Shown here: piece after piece, positions 15,064 through 24,267 of the stretch
Layout of the letters: every line of letters begins with the position of its first letter
Numbering within the stretch: the first letter of the stretch is position 1
NCBI GenBank assembly: GCA_025055975.1
Contig: JANWWM010000008.1
Coordinates: 1 to 47,428 of the forward strand
Reading direction: 5' to 3'
DNA length: 47,428 nt
DNA from: Chloroherpetonaceae bacterium
GTDB lineage: Bacteria; Bacteroidota; Chlorobiia; Chlorobiales; Thermochlorobacteraceae
The notes under the pieces: generated by a model
What the model was told of the DNA's origin: nothing
Seen by the model: only the letters and a program-made list of their open reading frames with translations
Databases searched by the model: none
Made by a program: the position numbers and the translations under genes

Positions 15064-16305
15064 ATGCACGTAAAAACTCGAATTTTGAACCTGACGATTT
15101 GCGTCGCGTTAGGGCTGTTTCTGCTCGCGCCCGCCGCGCTTTCGGCGCAAAAAAACGACGCGCCCGCGCCAATTGAACTTTACGGCGCGACGTTCAGGCT
15201 CGATTTTCAGCCGAGCGGCATCGACGACATCGATCGCTTGGAACTCGTCGAGCCGCGCTTTGCCGACATCGCTCGCGCCGCGATTCATCGCGCCACGCCT
15301 TTCGCCAGTCGCTTGGTCGAGCTTTGCGATTCGCTCAACTTCCCCGATTGGCTTCGCTTGAAACTCGTCGGAGAAATCGCCAAACGCTCCGCGAAAAAAA
15401 ACAATCAAAGGACGTTCGTGGCGATGGTCTTGCTGCGCGCGATGGGCTACGACGCGGCAATCGTTTTGCTCTCGAAACAGTGGCGGCTCGCCATCGAGGT
15501 CGACCAAAAAATTTTCTTCGCCACGCTGTTCGAAGAATCCAAAAGACGCTACGCCATCTACGACATTGAGAAAGGCGAGCTGATGAAGGCGACGGGCGAA
15601 TCCGACGGCTTCTACGACGCAAACGAAAACTTGGGTCAAACCTTAGAGCCGCTCGCGCTCTTTCAAGATGGCTTGCCGAATTTGCCCTTCAAGCCCATTG
15701 AGAGAAAAATCACGTGGAAGTTCGAGGGCGAAAATTACTCGCTCGCTTTCGCGCTCAATCGCAATTTGGTTCGGTATTTGGAGTCGCGCCCGCAGGTCGA
15801 TGTGGCGCTGTATTTCAACGAGAGCGTTTCGCGCGACGTCGTTCAAGCCGTCATTGAGCCGCTGAAACGAATCATCGCCGAGAAGGGCTTTTCGCCGCGC
15901 CGCGCCGTCGCGTTTCTGCATTCCTTCGTTTTGAACGGATTTGCCTACAAAGACGATATGCAAACTTCGCGCGGACAGCACGTCAACAGCCCGCACGAGA
16001 CGCTGGCGAGCGAGTTTTCGGACTGCGAAGACCGAGCGATTTTGCTTTCGGCGTTGATTCGCGGCGCGCTCGGCTACGAGGTCGTCGGCATCGAGTTTCC
16101 GAATCACATTTCGCTCGCCGTTCATTATCCCGACTTCGTCGCCGAGCCAGGAGACGAAGTTTATCTCTACGAGGGCAAACGCTTTTTGAGTTCCGACCCG
16201 TCGTGCTTTGGCGCGCTGGGTAGCGTCAATCCCGACTTCAAGGGGAAAACGCCGATTCGCTTCATTCGCGTCGAGCCGCTGGCGATTTCGGGCGCGAACT
16301 ATTGA
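15064..16305 (+). CDS. Exported transglutaminase-like protein with a probable degenerate internal repeat
   Basis: The 413-residue protein starts with a signal peptide (to about residue 28, ALSAQ). The C-terminal half has a transglutaminase-like core: FSDCEDRAILLSALIRGALGYEV (Cys321), NHISLAVHY (His348) and FLSSDPS (Asp378), a complete Cys-His-Asp triad. An N-terminal stretch, NNQRTFVAMVLLRAMGYDA (113-131), then QWRLAIEVDQ and YAIYD (163-167), mirrors it in order and spacing but lacks the Cys and His. It may process or bind periplasmic proteins. ATG 15064 was chosen over in-frame upstream codons because the signal peptide starts there. Its 3' end overlaps the convergent ABC permease gene by 7 nt. 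Confidence 0.8.
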   Translation: MHVKTRILNLTICVALGLFLLAPAALSAQKNDAPAPIELYGATFRLDFQPSGIDDIDRLELVEPRFADIARAAIHRATPFASRLVELCDSLNFPDWLRLKLVGEIAKRSAKKNNQRTFVAMVLLRAMGYDAAIVLLSKQWRLAIEVDQKIFFATLFEESKRRYAIYDIEKGELMKATGESDGFYDANENLGQTLEPLALFQDGLPNLPFKPIERKITWKFEGENYSLAFALNRNLVRYLESRPQVDVALYFNESVSRDVVQAVIEPLKRIIAEKGFSPRRAVAFLHSFVLNGFAYKDDMQTSRGQHVNSPHETLASEFSDCEDRAILLSALIRGALGYEVVGIEFPNHISLAVHYPDFVAEPGDEVYLYEGKRFLSSDPSCFGALGSVNPDFKGKTPIRFIRVEPLAISGANY

Positions 16306-17669
16306 TGCTTCAACGCCTCGACAGGCTCGATGCGCGCGGCGCGATTGGCAGGGTAAAGACCCGCGACGACGCTTACCGCAATCGAGAACAACATCGCCGA
16401 AACGACGAGCCAATCGGGGAAATGAAAGAACGCCAAGTCCGTTCCCGCTTGCCGTCGCACGTAGTAGTTCGCCAAGGCGTTCACGCCCATCGTGCCGAGC
16501 TTGCCCAACAGCAATCCCAACGCGCCGCCGAAAAAGCCAATCACGGAACTTTCGACGAGAATGATCTTGCGCACGTCCGCGTCGCTCGCGCCGATGGCTT
16601 TCATAATGCCAATCTCGCGGTAGCGCTCCATAATGGACATAATCATCGTGTTCGTGATGCCGAGCGTCGCCACCACGAGCGCGATCGTGCCCACGACCGC
16701 CAACGCCATATCGAACAAGACGAATAGCCGCTTGAACTCCTCGAACTCGTCGCTGAAACTCGTCGCGTTGAGCTTGATTTTTTCCAACGCCGTCTTGACA
16801 AGTTCGGCTTCTTTGGGATTGCTGGCGCGGACGATGATGGCTTGATAGCCCTCGCGCTGTTCGGTTCGGCGCAGCAAATCGAGCGTCGAGATGAAATTGA
16901 GCCGCTCCAAGCGTTCCGCCGTTTGAAGCGGAACGATGAGACGCAAGCCGCTGGAAAGTTTTTGAATCTGCTTGTCCATAATGCCGCCAATGCGAAACTG
17001 ATACTTGCGCTCCGCAATGGGCAAGCCGCCACCCACGCCGAAAGGCATCGACGAGAGCGAAAGAATTTTGCCCACATCGAGCGCGATGGTCGTGAGCGTA
17101 ACGCTCTTGCCCAGCGCGCTTTCGGGGTTTTTGACGCCGAGACGATTGAGCAAAATTTCCGAAACGACGACCTCGTTGGAGGAATCGCTTTCGAAAAATC
17201 TGCCGTAGCGAATTTGGTTGTAGCCCGCAACCTTGCCCATCGACGCGGGCAACGCCTCCGCCAAGACGGGCGAATCGAGCGTATCGAGCGCGAGCCGACA
17301 CGGAAAAACGATTTCGGGATAAACGATCGCGTTTGGCGCGACTTCCAACGCCGCTCGCTTCGCTTTCTCCAACACTTCGGGCGTGAGCACGACCAGGTTC
17401 GCGTCTTTTTTCTTCTCGTTTTTGAAGATGCGGTTCGAAAGATTCACGAGGCTCGCAAAGTCGTTGCTCGTTGGCGCGATGCGCACCGTGTTGAAGAGTT
17501 CAAGGTCGGTGAACTCGTCGGTGAACGTTTTTTGCAAGCCCGACCCGTAAGCGAGCATTGAGACGAGAGCCGCCACGCCCACGCCCACGCCGACGATGGT
17601 GAGCGCGTTGCGAAGTTTGGCGCGAAGCAAATTTTGAGCGGCGAACCGTAGCAAGTCTCCGATGGTCAT
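16299..17669 (-). CDS. ABC transporter permease, MacB/FtsX type
   Basis: The 456-residue protein has the MacB-like layout: one membrane helix near the N-terminus (about 21-44, LRNALTIVGVGVGVAALVSMLAYGSG), a large periplasmic domain (about 45-310), and the three-helix FtsX domain at the C-terminus (about 318-445) with MERYREIGIMKAIGASDADVRKIILVES, the coupling-helix signature, and a final ANRAARIEPVEALKHQ. Such permeases power mechanotransmission, lipoprotein transport or peptide export with an ATPase subunit. No ATPase gene adjoins it, so its partner must be encoded elsewhere. It is divergent from the PucC-like gene with 262 nt between the starts. Confidence 0.92.
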   Translation of the reverse strand: MTIGDLLRFAAQNLLRAKLRNALTIVGVGVGVAALVSMLAYGSGLQKTFTDEFTDLELFNTVRIAPTSNDFASLVNLSNRIFKNEKKKDANLVVLTPEVLEKAKRAALEVAPNAIVYPEIVFPCRLALDTLDSPVLAEALPASMGKVAGYNQIRYGRFFESDSSNEVVVSEILLNRLGVKNPESALGKSVTLTTIALDVGKILSLSSMPFGVGGGLPIAERKYQFRIGGIMDKQIQKLSSGLRLIVPLQTAERLERLNFISTLDLLRRTEQREGYQAIIVRASNPKEAELVKTALEKIKLNATSFSDEFEEFKRLFVLFDMALAVVGTIALVVATLGITNTMIMSIMERYREIGIMKAIGASDADVRKIILVESSVIGFFGGALGLLLGKLGTMGVNALANYYVRRQAGTDLAFFHFPDWLVVSAMLFSIAVSVVAGLYPANRAARIEPVEALKHQ

Positions 17670-17931
17670 TGCGACGAGAGTTTTTCATCAAACGAGGGGA
17701 GGCGAGATAATCGTTCTTTGCGCCTGCGCTCCTTGCGACAACGGAACTGAAAATTTCAAGCGGCAACGTTGGCGCGATTGCGTCGTGGCAAGTTGGCGCG
17801 CAAATCGGCTAACTCGGCTCTTTTTTCGGCGCGAAGTTCGCCCTTCGACTTTGGCGACGCAAGCGAGGCGGATAAATTGAGCGCAGAGTTCAAAAGCGCA
17901 GTTTGAAGCAATGAAAAAGGAGAATTAACCG

Positions 17932-19371
17932 ATGTTCAATCAGTTTTCCCGTTCCGCCCAACTCGAACGCGAGCGGAGCGGTTTGCCGTCGGGAACGCCA
18001 ATCGGACCGCCCAACGACCATAGCCTTTCGCCTGAATCTCAATTGGAGCGACTTTCGCGCGAAATTCCTTTGCCGCGCGTCTTGCAAATTTGTTTGCTCC
18101 AACTTTCGACGGCGACCTTGTTCGTTCTGCTCAATGGCACGCTCAATCGCGTGATGGTCGTCGAGCTCAAGCTTTCCGCGACGCTCGTCGGGGTTCTCAT
18201 CGGTTTTCACAACGTTCTCGCCTTCGTGCGCCCGATGATTGGGCATTACAGCGACGCGCATCTCTTTTTCGGCTATCGCCGAACGCCGAACATCATCGTC
18301 GGAAATTTGCTTGCGGTTTCGGGCGTAACGCTCTCGGTTTATGGCGCGCTGCTGACGCAAACGCAGTTCGCGCTCGGCGTGGCGCTTTTGCTCGTCGCGT
18401 TTGCGCTCTACGGCGTTGGCGTGAACGTCGTGGGCACGATGTTCTACGCGCTTCTTGCCGATAGCGCGGGCGAAACGCACAAGGCGAAAGCCGTCACGGT
18501 TGGCTGGTTCGTCTTGATTTTCGGCACGATTCTCGCCAGCGGGTTCATCGGGAAATATCTCGAACAATTCTCCTACGAGCGCCTGAAATCGCTCTTTTGG
18601 CTTGGCGCGGGCGTTTCCGTCTTTTTCACGTGGCTGTCGCTGCTGGGCACGGAAAAACGCTTCGCTCACGAGCGGGAAATCGTCAAGACCGAAAAGAACG
18701 CCTTGCCGCTCAAAGAAGCGCTCAAACGCTTGGCGGCGAATCGAACCGTTTATGCCTTCTTCGTTTTTATGTTCGTAACCGTCGTGGCGATTCAAGGGCA
18801 AGACGTGATTTTGGAGCCTTACGGCGCGGAAATTTTCGGAATGAGCGTCTCGCAAACGACGGAACTAACGCGCATTTGGGGCACGGGCACGATGCTCGGC
18901 ATCGTTACGCTGGGGCTGTTTTTCGTCAATCGCATCGGCAAAAAGCGCACGACGTATCTCGGCTGTTTGATTTCCGCGCTTGGCTTCGTTGCGATTTCGC
19001 TTTCGCCCGCGATTAGCCCTGCGGCGTTCAAAGGCGGCGTGTTCTTGCTTGGCGTTGGCAACGGCGCGCTCACCGTCGGAACGCTCACGATTATGATGGA
19101 CATGACCACGCGCGAAAACGCGGGACTCTTTATGGGTCTATGGGGCATGGGTCAAGCCCTTGCGAACTTCGTCGCCAACGCCACGGGCGGCGCCATACGC
19201 GACGTCGCGCTTTGGATTTCGCAAAATCACTACATTGGCTACGCGACGGCGTTTGCCATCGAGGTCATTGGTCTCGTGGCGGCGATTATGATTTTGCGCG
19301 GCATCGATATTCACGAGTTTCAAACGAAAACCCAACGCACGCTATCAAGCGTCGTGAGCCAAGTCGATTGA
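17932..19371 (+). CDS. PucC/LhaA-like BCD-family major facilitator (bacteriochlorophyll/light-harvesting associated)
   Basis: The 479-residue protein has a hydrophilic N-terminus of about 50 residues and 12 predicted membrane helices. The segment RVLQICLLQLSTATLFVLLN followed by GTLNRVMVVEL (about 51-81) matches the PucC/LhaA/Bch2 signature, and GHYSDAHLFFGYRRTPNIIVGN is the matching loop (RSDTH...GWRRVP in purple bacteria). Family members assist light-harvesting complex assembly and probably handle (bacterio)chlorophylls; green sulfur bacteria carry homologues. A strong AAGGAG lies eight bases before the ATG. A lipoprotein gene follows after 4 nt. The exact ligand is not known. Confidence 0.88.
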   Translation: MFNQFSRSAQLERERSGLPSGTPIGPPNDHSLSPESQLERLSREIPLPRVLQICLLQLSTATLFVLLNGTLNRVMVVELKLSATLVGVLIGFHNVLAFVRPMIGHYSDAHLFFGYRRTPNIIVGNLLAVSGVTLSVYGALLTQTQFALGVALLLVAFALYGVGVNVVGTMFYALLADSAGETHKAKAVTVGWFVLIFGTILASGFIGKYLEQFSYERLKSLFWLGAGVSVFFTWLSLLGTEKRFAHEREIVKTEKNALPLKEALKRLAANRTVYAFFVFMFVTVVAIQGQDVILEPYGAEIFGMSVSQTTELTRIWGTGTMLGIVTLGLFFVNRIGKKRTTYLGCLISALGFVAISLSPAISPAAFKGGVFLLGVGNGALTVGTLTIMMDMTTRENAGLFMGLWGMGQALANFVANATGGAIRDVALWISQNHYIGYATAFAIEVIGLVAAIMILRGIDIHEFQTKTQRTLSSVVSQVD

Positions 19372-19375
19372 ATCT

Positions 19376-19786
19376 ATGCGCTATCTGTTCTTGTGCCTTC
19401 TCGTCGGAGAATTGATGGCGTGCCAATCATCTGCGTCTCAGCCGTCGCTCATTGGAAGTTTTCGCGGCAAAACCGTCCGCGCCAAAGAGCCGAAAAACGG
19501 CGCTTTCACGACGGTCTACATTCCCGTTTATGAAATCGGCTTAACCATTTCGGAAGGGGAGTTTAGCGGCACGCAAAAGCGCGAGGACGGCGAGCCTATC
19601 GTGATTCGCGGAAAGTATCGCTTGGGCGGGAAACCAAACGTCGTGCATTTCATCGCGGAAAGCGTCGCCAATGAAGTCGTCTTGCTTGACGGAGTCTTCG
19701 CCTATGCCCTCAAAGACAAAACGCTGACGCTCGCCAAGCAAGACGGCTCGCTCACGATTGAACTGACGAAACTTCCTCAACGCTAA
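19376..19786 (+). CDS. Small lipoprotein cotranscribed with the PucC-like transporter (136 aa)
   Basis: I do not recognise the family. The N-terminus MRYLFLCLLVGELMAC is a lipoprotein signal with the lipobox LMAC (Cys16), so the mature protein of about 120 residues is anchored to a membrane. The rest alternates short hydrophobic strands and charged turns (SEGEFSGTQKREDGEP, YALKDKTLTLAKQDGSLTIEL), consistent with a small beta barrel or lipocalin-like sheet, as in some bacterial lipoproteins of META/DUF306 size. It starts 4 nt after the PucC-like stop, implying one transcript and perhaps a shared pathway. The beta fold is inferred only from the residue pattern. Confidence 0.75.
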   Translation: MRYLFLCLLVGELMACQSSASQPSLIGSFRGKTVRAKEPKNGAFTTVYIPVYEIGLTISEGEFSGTQKREDGEPIVIRGKYRLGGKPNVVHFIAESVANEVVLLDGVFAYALKDKTLTLAKQDGSLTIELTKLPQR

Positions 19787-19875
19787 AATTGCGTTCGCAA
19801 ACGGCTTCAAACCCGTCGTGAGCGCAAGGACGTTTGCCGCTCCGCGCGGTCGCGCCTCATTGCGAAAATTCCGCT

Positions 19876-19998
19876 GTCATTCCGAGCGTAGCGAGGAATC
19901 CACGACGGATTGCGAATTGCGAATGGTCGATGCGAATTGAGCGCGCTCGCTTCTCTGAAAGTGGATTCTTCACTCCGCTGCGCTCCGTTCAGAATGAC
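19876..19998 (+). repeat. Dispersed 123-bp repeat, copy A
   Basis: It runs from GTCATTCCGAGCGTAGCGAG to TCCGTTCAGAATGAC. It is nearly identical to copy B (20069-20192), from which it differs by a few bases, and its first and last bases are imperfect inverted repeats (GTCATTCCGA/TCAGAATGAC). It lies in the 445-nt convergent region 19787-20231 between the lipoprotein and mtaB, where no real gene is present. It carries no transposase or target-site duplication that I could see. Confidence 0.9.
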
Positions 19999-20068
19999 AT
20001 CAACGTTTTTGCTCCTCTGAACTCGCCTCGTTCAAGCATTTTCTTCGCCGTTCCGAGCCTCTTTCTTC

Positions 20069-20192
20069 GTCATTCCGAGCGTAGCGAGGAATCCACGACG
20101 GATTGCGAATTGCGAATGGTCGATTGCGAATTGAGCGCGCTCGCTTCTCTGAAAGTGGATTCTTCACTCCGCTTCGATCCGTTCAGAACGAC
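20069..20192 (+). repeat. Dispersed 124-bp repeat, copy B
   Basis: Same family and orientation as copy A, 70 bp downstream. It has one extra base in GTCGATTGCGAATTG and a few changes in the right end (TTCGATCCG for GCGCTCCG, AACGAC for AATGAC). The apparent ORF 19834-20358 on the plus strand is simply a read through copies A and B and into the antisense of mtaB; it is not a gene. Confidence 0.9.
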
Positions 20193-20231
20193 GCTGTTTC
20201 TTGAGCCGCAAGGCAAGGGTTTTTCAATGCG

Positions 20232-21617
20232 CTACGCGAGCGCGCCCGTTGCGTTCAACGCCTCGTCGATGCCCAAAAGCGAGACGGGGAGAATTTTTCC
20301 GACCAAACGCTCTCTCGCCCATTCTTTCGAGGGAACTTCCACGCCCACGCGCAAGTAGTTCGCCGTATGTCCGTAGCAACGAAGTTTCTCCGATGACGTG
20401 CGTTCTCCGTTCAATTCATCGTCGTCGGAAAATTCGTCCTCGAAAAGCACATCCATTTGCTTTCCGACGAAGCGCGAAACAAAGGCTTTCTTCTTGAAGA
20501 ACGAAAGTTCGTGAAGTTTTTGGCTGCGCGCCTGTTTGACCTTGCTCGGAACTTCCTGAAACTTGCCCGCATCGAGCATTTCCGCCGCATGCGTGTTGGG
20601 ACGTTTGGAGAACGTGAACACGTGCAAATACGCGATGGGAAGAGACTCAATGAAGCGATAAGTTTCCTCGAAATGCTCGTCGGTTTCGTTTGGGAATCCG
20701 ACGATGACGTCCGCGCCAACGCAGACGTTCGGAATTTTCGCCGCGACTTCTTCGCAACGAGCGCGGTAGAGTTCTTTGTTGTAGCGACGGCGCATCCATC
20801 GCAACACGTCCGCCGAGCCTGATTGCAACGGCAAATGAAAATGCGGAACGATGCGCTTCGATCGCGCGATGAAATCGATCATTTCGCTCGTGAGCAAATT
20901 CGGCTCAATCGAACTGATGCGCAGGCGCGGAATCGGCAGTTCATCGAGCGCTTTGAGCAGGTCGAAGAAACTCGACTCGCCTTTTGAGCCGTCGGGCTTG
21001 TTGCCGTAATCGCCGATGTTCACGCCCGTCAGGACGATTTCTTGATAGCCCGCGTCAATCAGCGTTTTGGCTTGAAGCGCGAGCGTTTCGATCGATTCCG
21101 AGCGGCTTTGTCCGCGCGCGAGCGGAATGGTGCAGTAGGAGCAATTGTAATTGCACCCGTCTTGAACTTTGAGATAGGCGCGCGTTTGGTCTTGCTTGCC
21201 GCCAATCGCGATCGAGTGTCCGAAGCCAAAGTTGTCGACGGTTTGAATGTCGCTGACGAAAATTTGGGCTTCGGCGTTTTTCTCGTCGCCGATGTATTTC
21301 ATCACGTCGAATTTTTCCTTCGCGCCAAGCACCACATCGACGCCCTCTATGGAGGCGAGTTCTTCGGGGGCGAGTTGCGCGTAGCAACCCACGACGGCGA
21401 CGAAACTTTTGGGCGATTTCTTCAACGCTCGGCGCACGACGTTGCGACACTTTGCGTCGGCGTGTTCCGTTACGCTGCATGTGTTGATGATGGTCACGTC
21501 GGCTTCTTCGCCAAACGGCACGAGTTCGTAGCCCTGCGCCAGAAAGGCTTGCGCAAGCGCGGAGGTTTCGGCGAAGTTGAGTTTGCACCCCAGCGTGTAT
21601 GTGGAAATGCGTTTCAT
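20232..21617 (-). CDS. mtaB: tRNA (N6-threonylcarbamoyladenosine37-C2)-methylthiotransferase
   Basis: MtaB is a radical-SAM enzyme that converts t6A37 to ms2t6A37 in tRNAs reading ANN codons. The 461 residues show the three parts: the N-terminal UPF0004 domain with MKRISTYTLGCKLNFAETSA (Cys11) and further cluster Cys in NTCSVTEHADAKC and VVGCYAQL; the radical-SAM core with DGCNYNCSYCTIPLARG (CxxxCxxC); and a TRAM-like C-terminus. 'TLGCKLN' and 'CYAQ' distinguish it from MiaB. The start is ATG 21617; the open frame extends 124 codons upstream but MKRISTYTLGC is the family N-terminus. purH lies 37 nt upstream on the same strand. Confidence 0.93.
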   Translation of the reverse strand: MKRISTYTLGCKLNFAETSALAQAFLAQGYELVPFGEEADVTIINTCSVTEHADAKCRNVVRRALKKSPKSFVAVVGCYAQLAPEELASIEGVDVVLGAKEKFDVMKYIGDEKNAEAQIFVSDIQTVDNFGFGHSIAIGGKQDQTRAYLKVQDGCNYNCSYCTIPLARGQSRSESIETLALQAKTLIDAGYQEIVLTGVNIGDYGNKPDGSKGESSFFDLLKALDELPIPRLRISSIEPNLLTSEMIDFIARSKRIVPHFHLPLQSGSADVLRWMRRRYNKELYRARCEEVAAKIPNVCVGADVIVGFPNETDEHFEETYRFIESLPIAYLHVFTFSKRPNTHAAEMLDAGKFQEVPSKVKQARSQKLHELSFFKKKAFVSRFVGKQMDVLFEDEFSDDDELNGERTSSEKLRCYGHTANYLRVGVEVPSKEWARERLVGKILPVSLLGIDEALNATGALA

Positions 21618-21654
21618 CGTCGGTGCGGATAGCGCGTTGATGAACGATTTTGCG

Positions 21655-23241
21655 TCAATGCTTGAAATGTCGCGTGCCCGTGAAGACCATTGCGACGCCG
21701 CGCTCGTCGGCGGCTTTGATGACTTCTTCGTCGCGGATTGAGCCGCCGGGCTGAATGACGGCGGTCGCGCCCGCTTCGGCGGCGACGATAAGCCCGTCGG
21801 GAAACGGGAAGAAAGCGTCGCTCGCCACGGCGGAGCCTTTGAGATCCAACTTGGCTTCTTCCGCCTTCCAACGCGCGAGGCGAGCCGAATCGATGCGCGA
21901 CATTTGACCCGCGCCGATGCCGACGGTGCGCAAATCCTTCGCGTAAACGATCGCGTTGGACTTGACATGCTTGGCGACGCGCCACGCAAACAACATATCG
22001 TTCATCTCTTGTTCCGTCGGCTTGCGTTGCGTAACGATGCGCAGTTCGTTGCCCTTGACCGTCGCCACGTCGCGCTCTTGAACCAAAACGCCGACCGACG
22101 TGCCGCGAACTTCCAAGCCACCGCGTTTCGTGGATTTCTTTTGGCGAATCAAGCGGCGGTCTTTCTTTTTCTTCAAAAATTCCAACACGCCCTCCTCGAA
22201 GTCGGGCGCGACGATGATTTCGGTGAAAATGTCGTCGATGGCTTCGGCGGTTTTCATATCGAGCGGCTTGTTGACGGCGACGATGCCCCCAAAAGGCGAC
22301 TGCGTATCGGTCTCGTAGGCGCGCCGATACGCTTCGTAGAGCGAGGTCGATTGCGCCACGCCGCACGGATTGGTATGCTTGACGATGACGACCGTCGGCA
22401 GTTCGTTGTCGAATTCGTCGCAAAGCCCCGCCGCCGCCGTCAAGTCCAAAACATTGTTGTAGGAGAGGTCTTTGCCGTGCAGTTTTTCGAAATGTTCTCC
22501 GAAGGAAACTTCGCCCTGTTCGGTTTTGAGCGCGTAGAAAGCGGCTTTTTGATGCGGATTTTCGCCGTAGCGCATATCGATTTCCTTCGTGAGCCAGAGC
22601 GCGTAGCGACGCGCCAAGCCGTCGGTCTCGGTTGATTCGCCGTCGAGCTGGGCGGCGAGATAGTTGGCGATCATTTGGTCGTATTGGCTCGTCAGCTCGA
22701 AAACTTTTTGCGCGAGCGCGGCGCGCGTTTTGAGCGTCGTTCTGCCCTTGTTCGCCGTCATTTCGTCGATGACGCATTGATAATCGCCGACGTCGCAAAC
22801 GACCGTGACGAACTCGTAGTTTTTCGCGGCGCTGCGCAGCATGGCGGGTCCGCCGATGTCGATCTGCTCAATCGCGTCCGCAAGCGTCGCGCCCTCTTTG
22901 CGAATGGTTTGCTCGAAGGGATAGAGATTGACGACGACGAGGTCGATGTAGTCGATCTTGTTGTCTTTGACGTCGGTTCTGTGCGTTTTGAGATTGCGCC
23001 GCGCCAACAAGCCGCCGTGAATTTTGGGGTGAAGCGTTTTGACGCGCCCATCGAGAATTTCAGGAAAGCGCGTGATGTTGGAGATGGACTTCGCCGTAAC
23101 GCCCGATTTGCGCAGCGTTTCGAGCGTGCCGCCCGTCGAGAAAATTTCGACCTTCATTTTCTCCAACGCTTTGGCAAGCTCCACGACGCCCGTTTTGTCG
23201 GAGACCGAAATGAGCGCGCGTTTGATTTTCGGATCTTCCAT
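21655..23241 (-). CDS. purH: Bifunctional AICAR transformylase/IMP cyclohydrolase
   Basis: PurH carries out the last two steps of IMP synthesis. The 528 residues include the N-terminal MGS-like IMP cyclohydrolase domain ([47 protein letters not shown]) and the C-terminal transformylase domain ([50 protein letters not shown], and the terminal [11 protein letters not shown]). The length is normal. ATG 23241 (MEDPKIK) is preferred to a TTG two codons earlier. Formyl donor supply links it to folD at 27799. A 152-nt gap separates it from the gene upstream, so it may have its own promoter. Confidence 0.97.
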   Translation of the reverse strand: MEDPKIKRALISVSDKTGVVELAKALEKMKVEIFSTGGTLETLRKSGVTAKSISNITRFPEILDGRVKTLHPKIHGGLLARRNLKTHRTDVKDNKIDYIDLVVVNLYPFEQTIRKEGATLADAIEQIDIGGPAMLRSAAKNYEFVTVVCDVGDYQCVIDEMTANKGRTTLKTRAALAQKVFELTSQYDQMIANYLAAQLDGESTETDGLARRYALWLTKEIDMRYGENPHQKAAFYALKTEQGEVSFGEHFEKLHGKDLSYNNVLDLTAAAGLCDEFDNELPTVVIVKHTNPCGVAQSTSLYEAYRRAYETDTQSPFGGIVAVNKPLDMKTAEAIDDIFTEIIVAPDFEEGVLEFLKKKKDRRLIRQKKSTKRGGLEVRGTSVGVLVQERDVATVKGNELRIVTQRKPTEQEMNDMLFAWRVAKHVKSNAIVYAKDLRTVGIGAGQMSRIDSARLARWKAEEAKLDLKGSAVASDAFFPFPDGLIVAAEAGATAVIQPGGSIRDEEVIKAADERGVAMVFTGTRHFKH

Positions 23242-23393
23242 TTGCAAGAGATGGTTTTGAGACGACCGCGTTTGAAAGAACGCAAAGTTATGAAGACTTT
23301 GGACAATGCCGCGCCGATGAAGACCGAGGGCGACGCGCCGTTGAGACTCAGCCGTCGCGCGCCATTCGTCCGCGCAAGGCGCGTTTGAAGCGA

Positions 23394-23708
23394 CTATCCT
23401 TGCTCTTTGTGATTGCGTTGGTCGCGGTTTTGAGCGAATTGAGCAAGCTTGCTGTTGGTGTCGCGCAGGCTTTGAGCGATTTGCGCGTTCATCTCGCGTA
23501 TGCTCGTGATTTTTTCCTGAATCTGTCGCAAGGCGTCGGAGACGTTGCGGAGGGAGCGATTTTGCTCGTGAAGCAAGAAATACTCGATGGCGCGTCGCAG
23601 CGCGAGCCGCATATCGCCGCCGTATCGTTCTTGCACGATTTTGAAGAAAGCGTCGCGTTGTTCGGGCGTGAGGGAGAGATCGAAGTTTTCGGCGTTGGCG
23701 TCAGGCAT
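23394..23708 (-). CDS. Small ribbon-helix-helix-like protein with coiled-coil tail (104 aa)
   Basis: I know no named family for this. Residues about 7-44 ([20 protein letters not shown] then [20 protein letters not shown]) have the strand-helix-helix pattern of ribbon-helix-helix DNA-binding domains. Residues about 50-95 ([20 protein letters not shown] and onward) are a heptad-like amphipathic helix rich in Gln and Asn, likely a coiled coil. ATG 23708 was chosen because the upstream in-frame extension is antisense-like Arg/Ser-rich sequence. It sits between purE (43 nt) and purH (152 nt) on the same strand, so a regulatory role in purine genes is possible but unproven. Confidence 0.65.
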   Translation of the reverse strand: MPDANAENFDLSLTPEQRDAFFKIVQERYGGDMRLALRRAIEYFLLHEQNRSLRNVSDALRQIQEKITSIREMNAQIAQSLRDTNSKLAQFAQNRDQRNHKEQG

Positions 23709-23751
23709 GGCGCGAATGGTTAAGTGGAGGGAGAAGATAACGAACTTGCGC

Positions 23752-24249
23752 TTAAATCTTCTGATTTTTCTTGCGCGACTCTTCGGCGAGGCGTTGGCGA
23801 TAGGCTTCGAGTTTTTTGGCGAGCGCCTCGTCGCCAATGGAAAGAATTTGCGCGGCGAGCAAGCCCGCGTTGACGGCGTTGCCAATGGCGACGGTTGCGA
23901 CGGGAACGCCCGCGGGCATTTGAACGATGGAATACAGCGAATCGATGCCGCCAAGCGCTTTGGATTGAACGGGAACGCCGATGACGGGAAGGGTCGTGTG
24001 CGAGGCGGTCATTCCAGGGAGATGCGCCGCGCCGCCCGCGCCCGCGATGATGACTTTCAAGCCGCGCGCGCGCGCGGTTTTGGCGTATTCAGCCATATCG
24101 TCGGGCGTGCGATGCGCCGAAACGATTTTCATCTCGTAAGGCACGCCAAGCTCGTCGAGAACTGCCGCCGCGCCGCGCATCGTCTCCAAGTCGGAATCCG
24201 AACCCATAATGATGCCGACGAGGGGCTGAACGGTCTTTTTTTGAGGCAT
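23752..24249 (-). CDS. purE: N5-carboxyaminoimidazole ribonucleotide mutase
   Basis: Class I PurE moves the carboxyl group of N5-CAIR to give CAIR in purine synthesis. The 165-residue protein has all the hallmarks: [17 protein letters not shown] (residues 12-28), [12 protein letters not shown], and the phosphate-binding [14 protein letters not shown]. The C-terminal tail ([11 protein letters not shown]) is ordinary for the family. No purK lies next to it. The gene is 18 nt downstream of def and 43 nt upstream of the ribbon-helix-helix-like gene. Confidence 0.96.
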   Translation of the reverse strand: MPQKKTVQPLVGIIMGSDSDLETMRGAAAVLDELGVPYEMKIVSAHRTPDDMAEYAKTARARGLKVIIAGAGGAAHLPGMTASHTTLPVIGVPVQSKALGGIDSLYSIVQMPAGVPVATVAIGNAVNAGLLAAQILSIGDEALAKKLEAYRQRLAEESRKKNQKI

Positions 24250-24267
24250 TGAAGAAAGCGAGCGCGC

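Noticed and set aside
15643-17301. 552-codon minus-strand ORF
   Set aside because: It covers the antisense of the transglutaminase-like gene and an alternative frame of the ABC permease; Arg-rich and without motifs. Long shadow ORFs are expected from the GCG/CGC/TCG-rich codon usage here.
19834-20358. Plus-strand ORF of 174 codons
   Set aside because: It reads through two copies of the dispersed repeat and then antisense into mtaB; the translation is the spurious 'HSERSEES' type.
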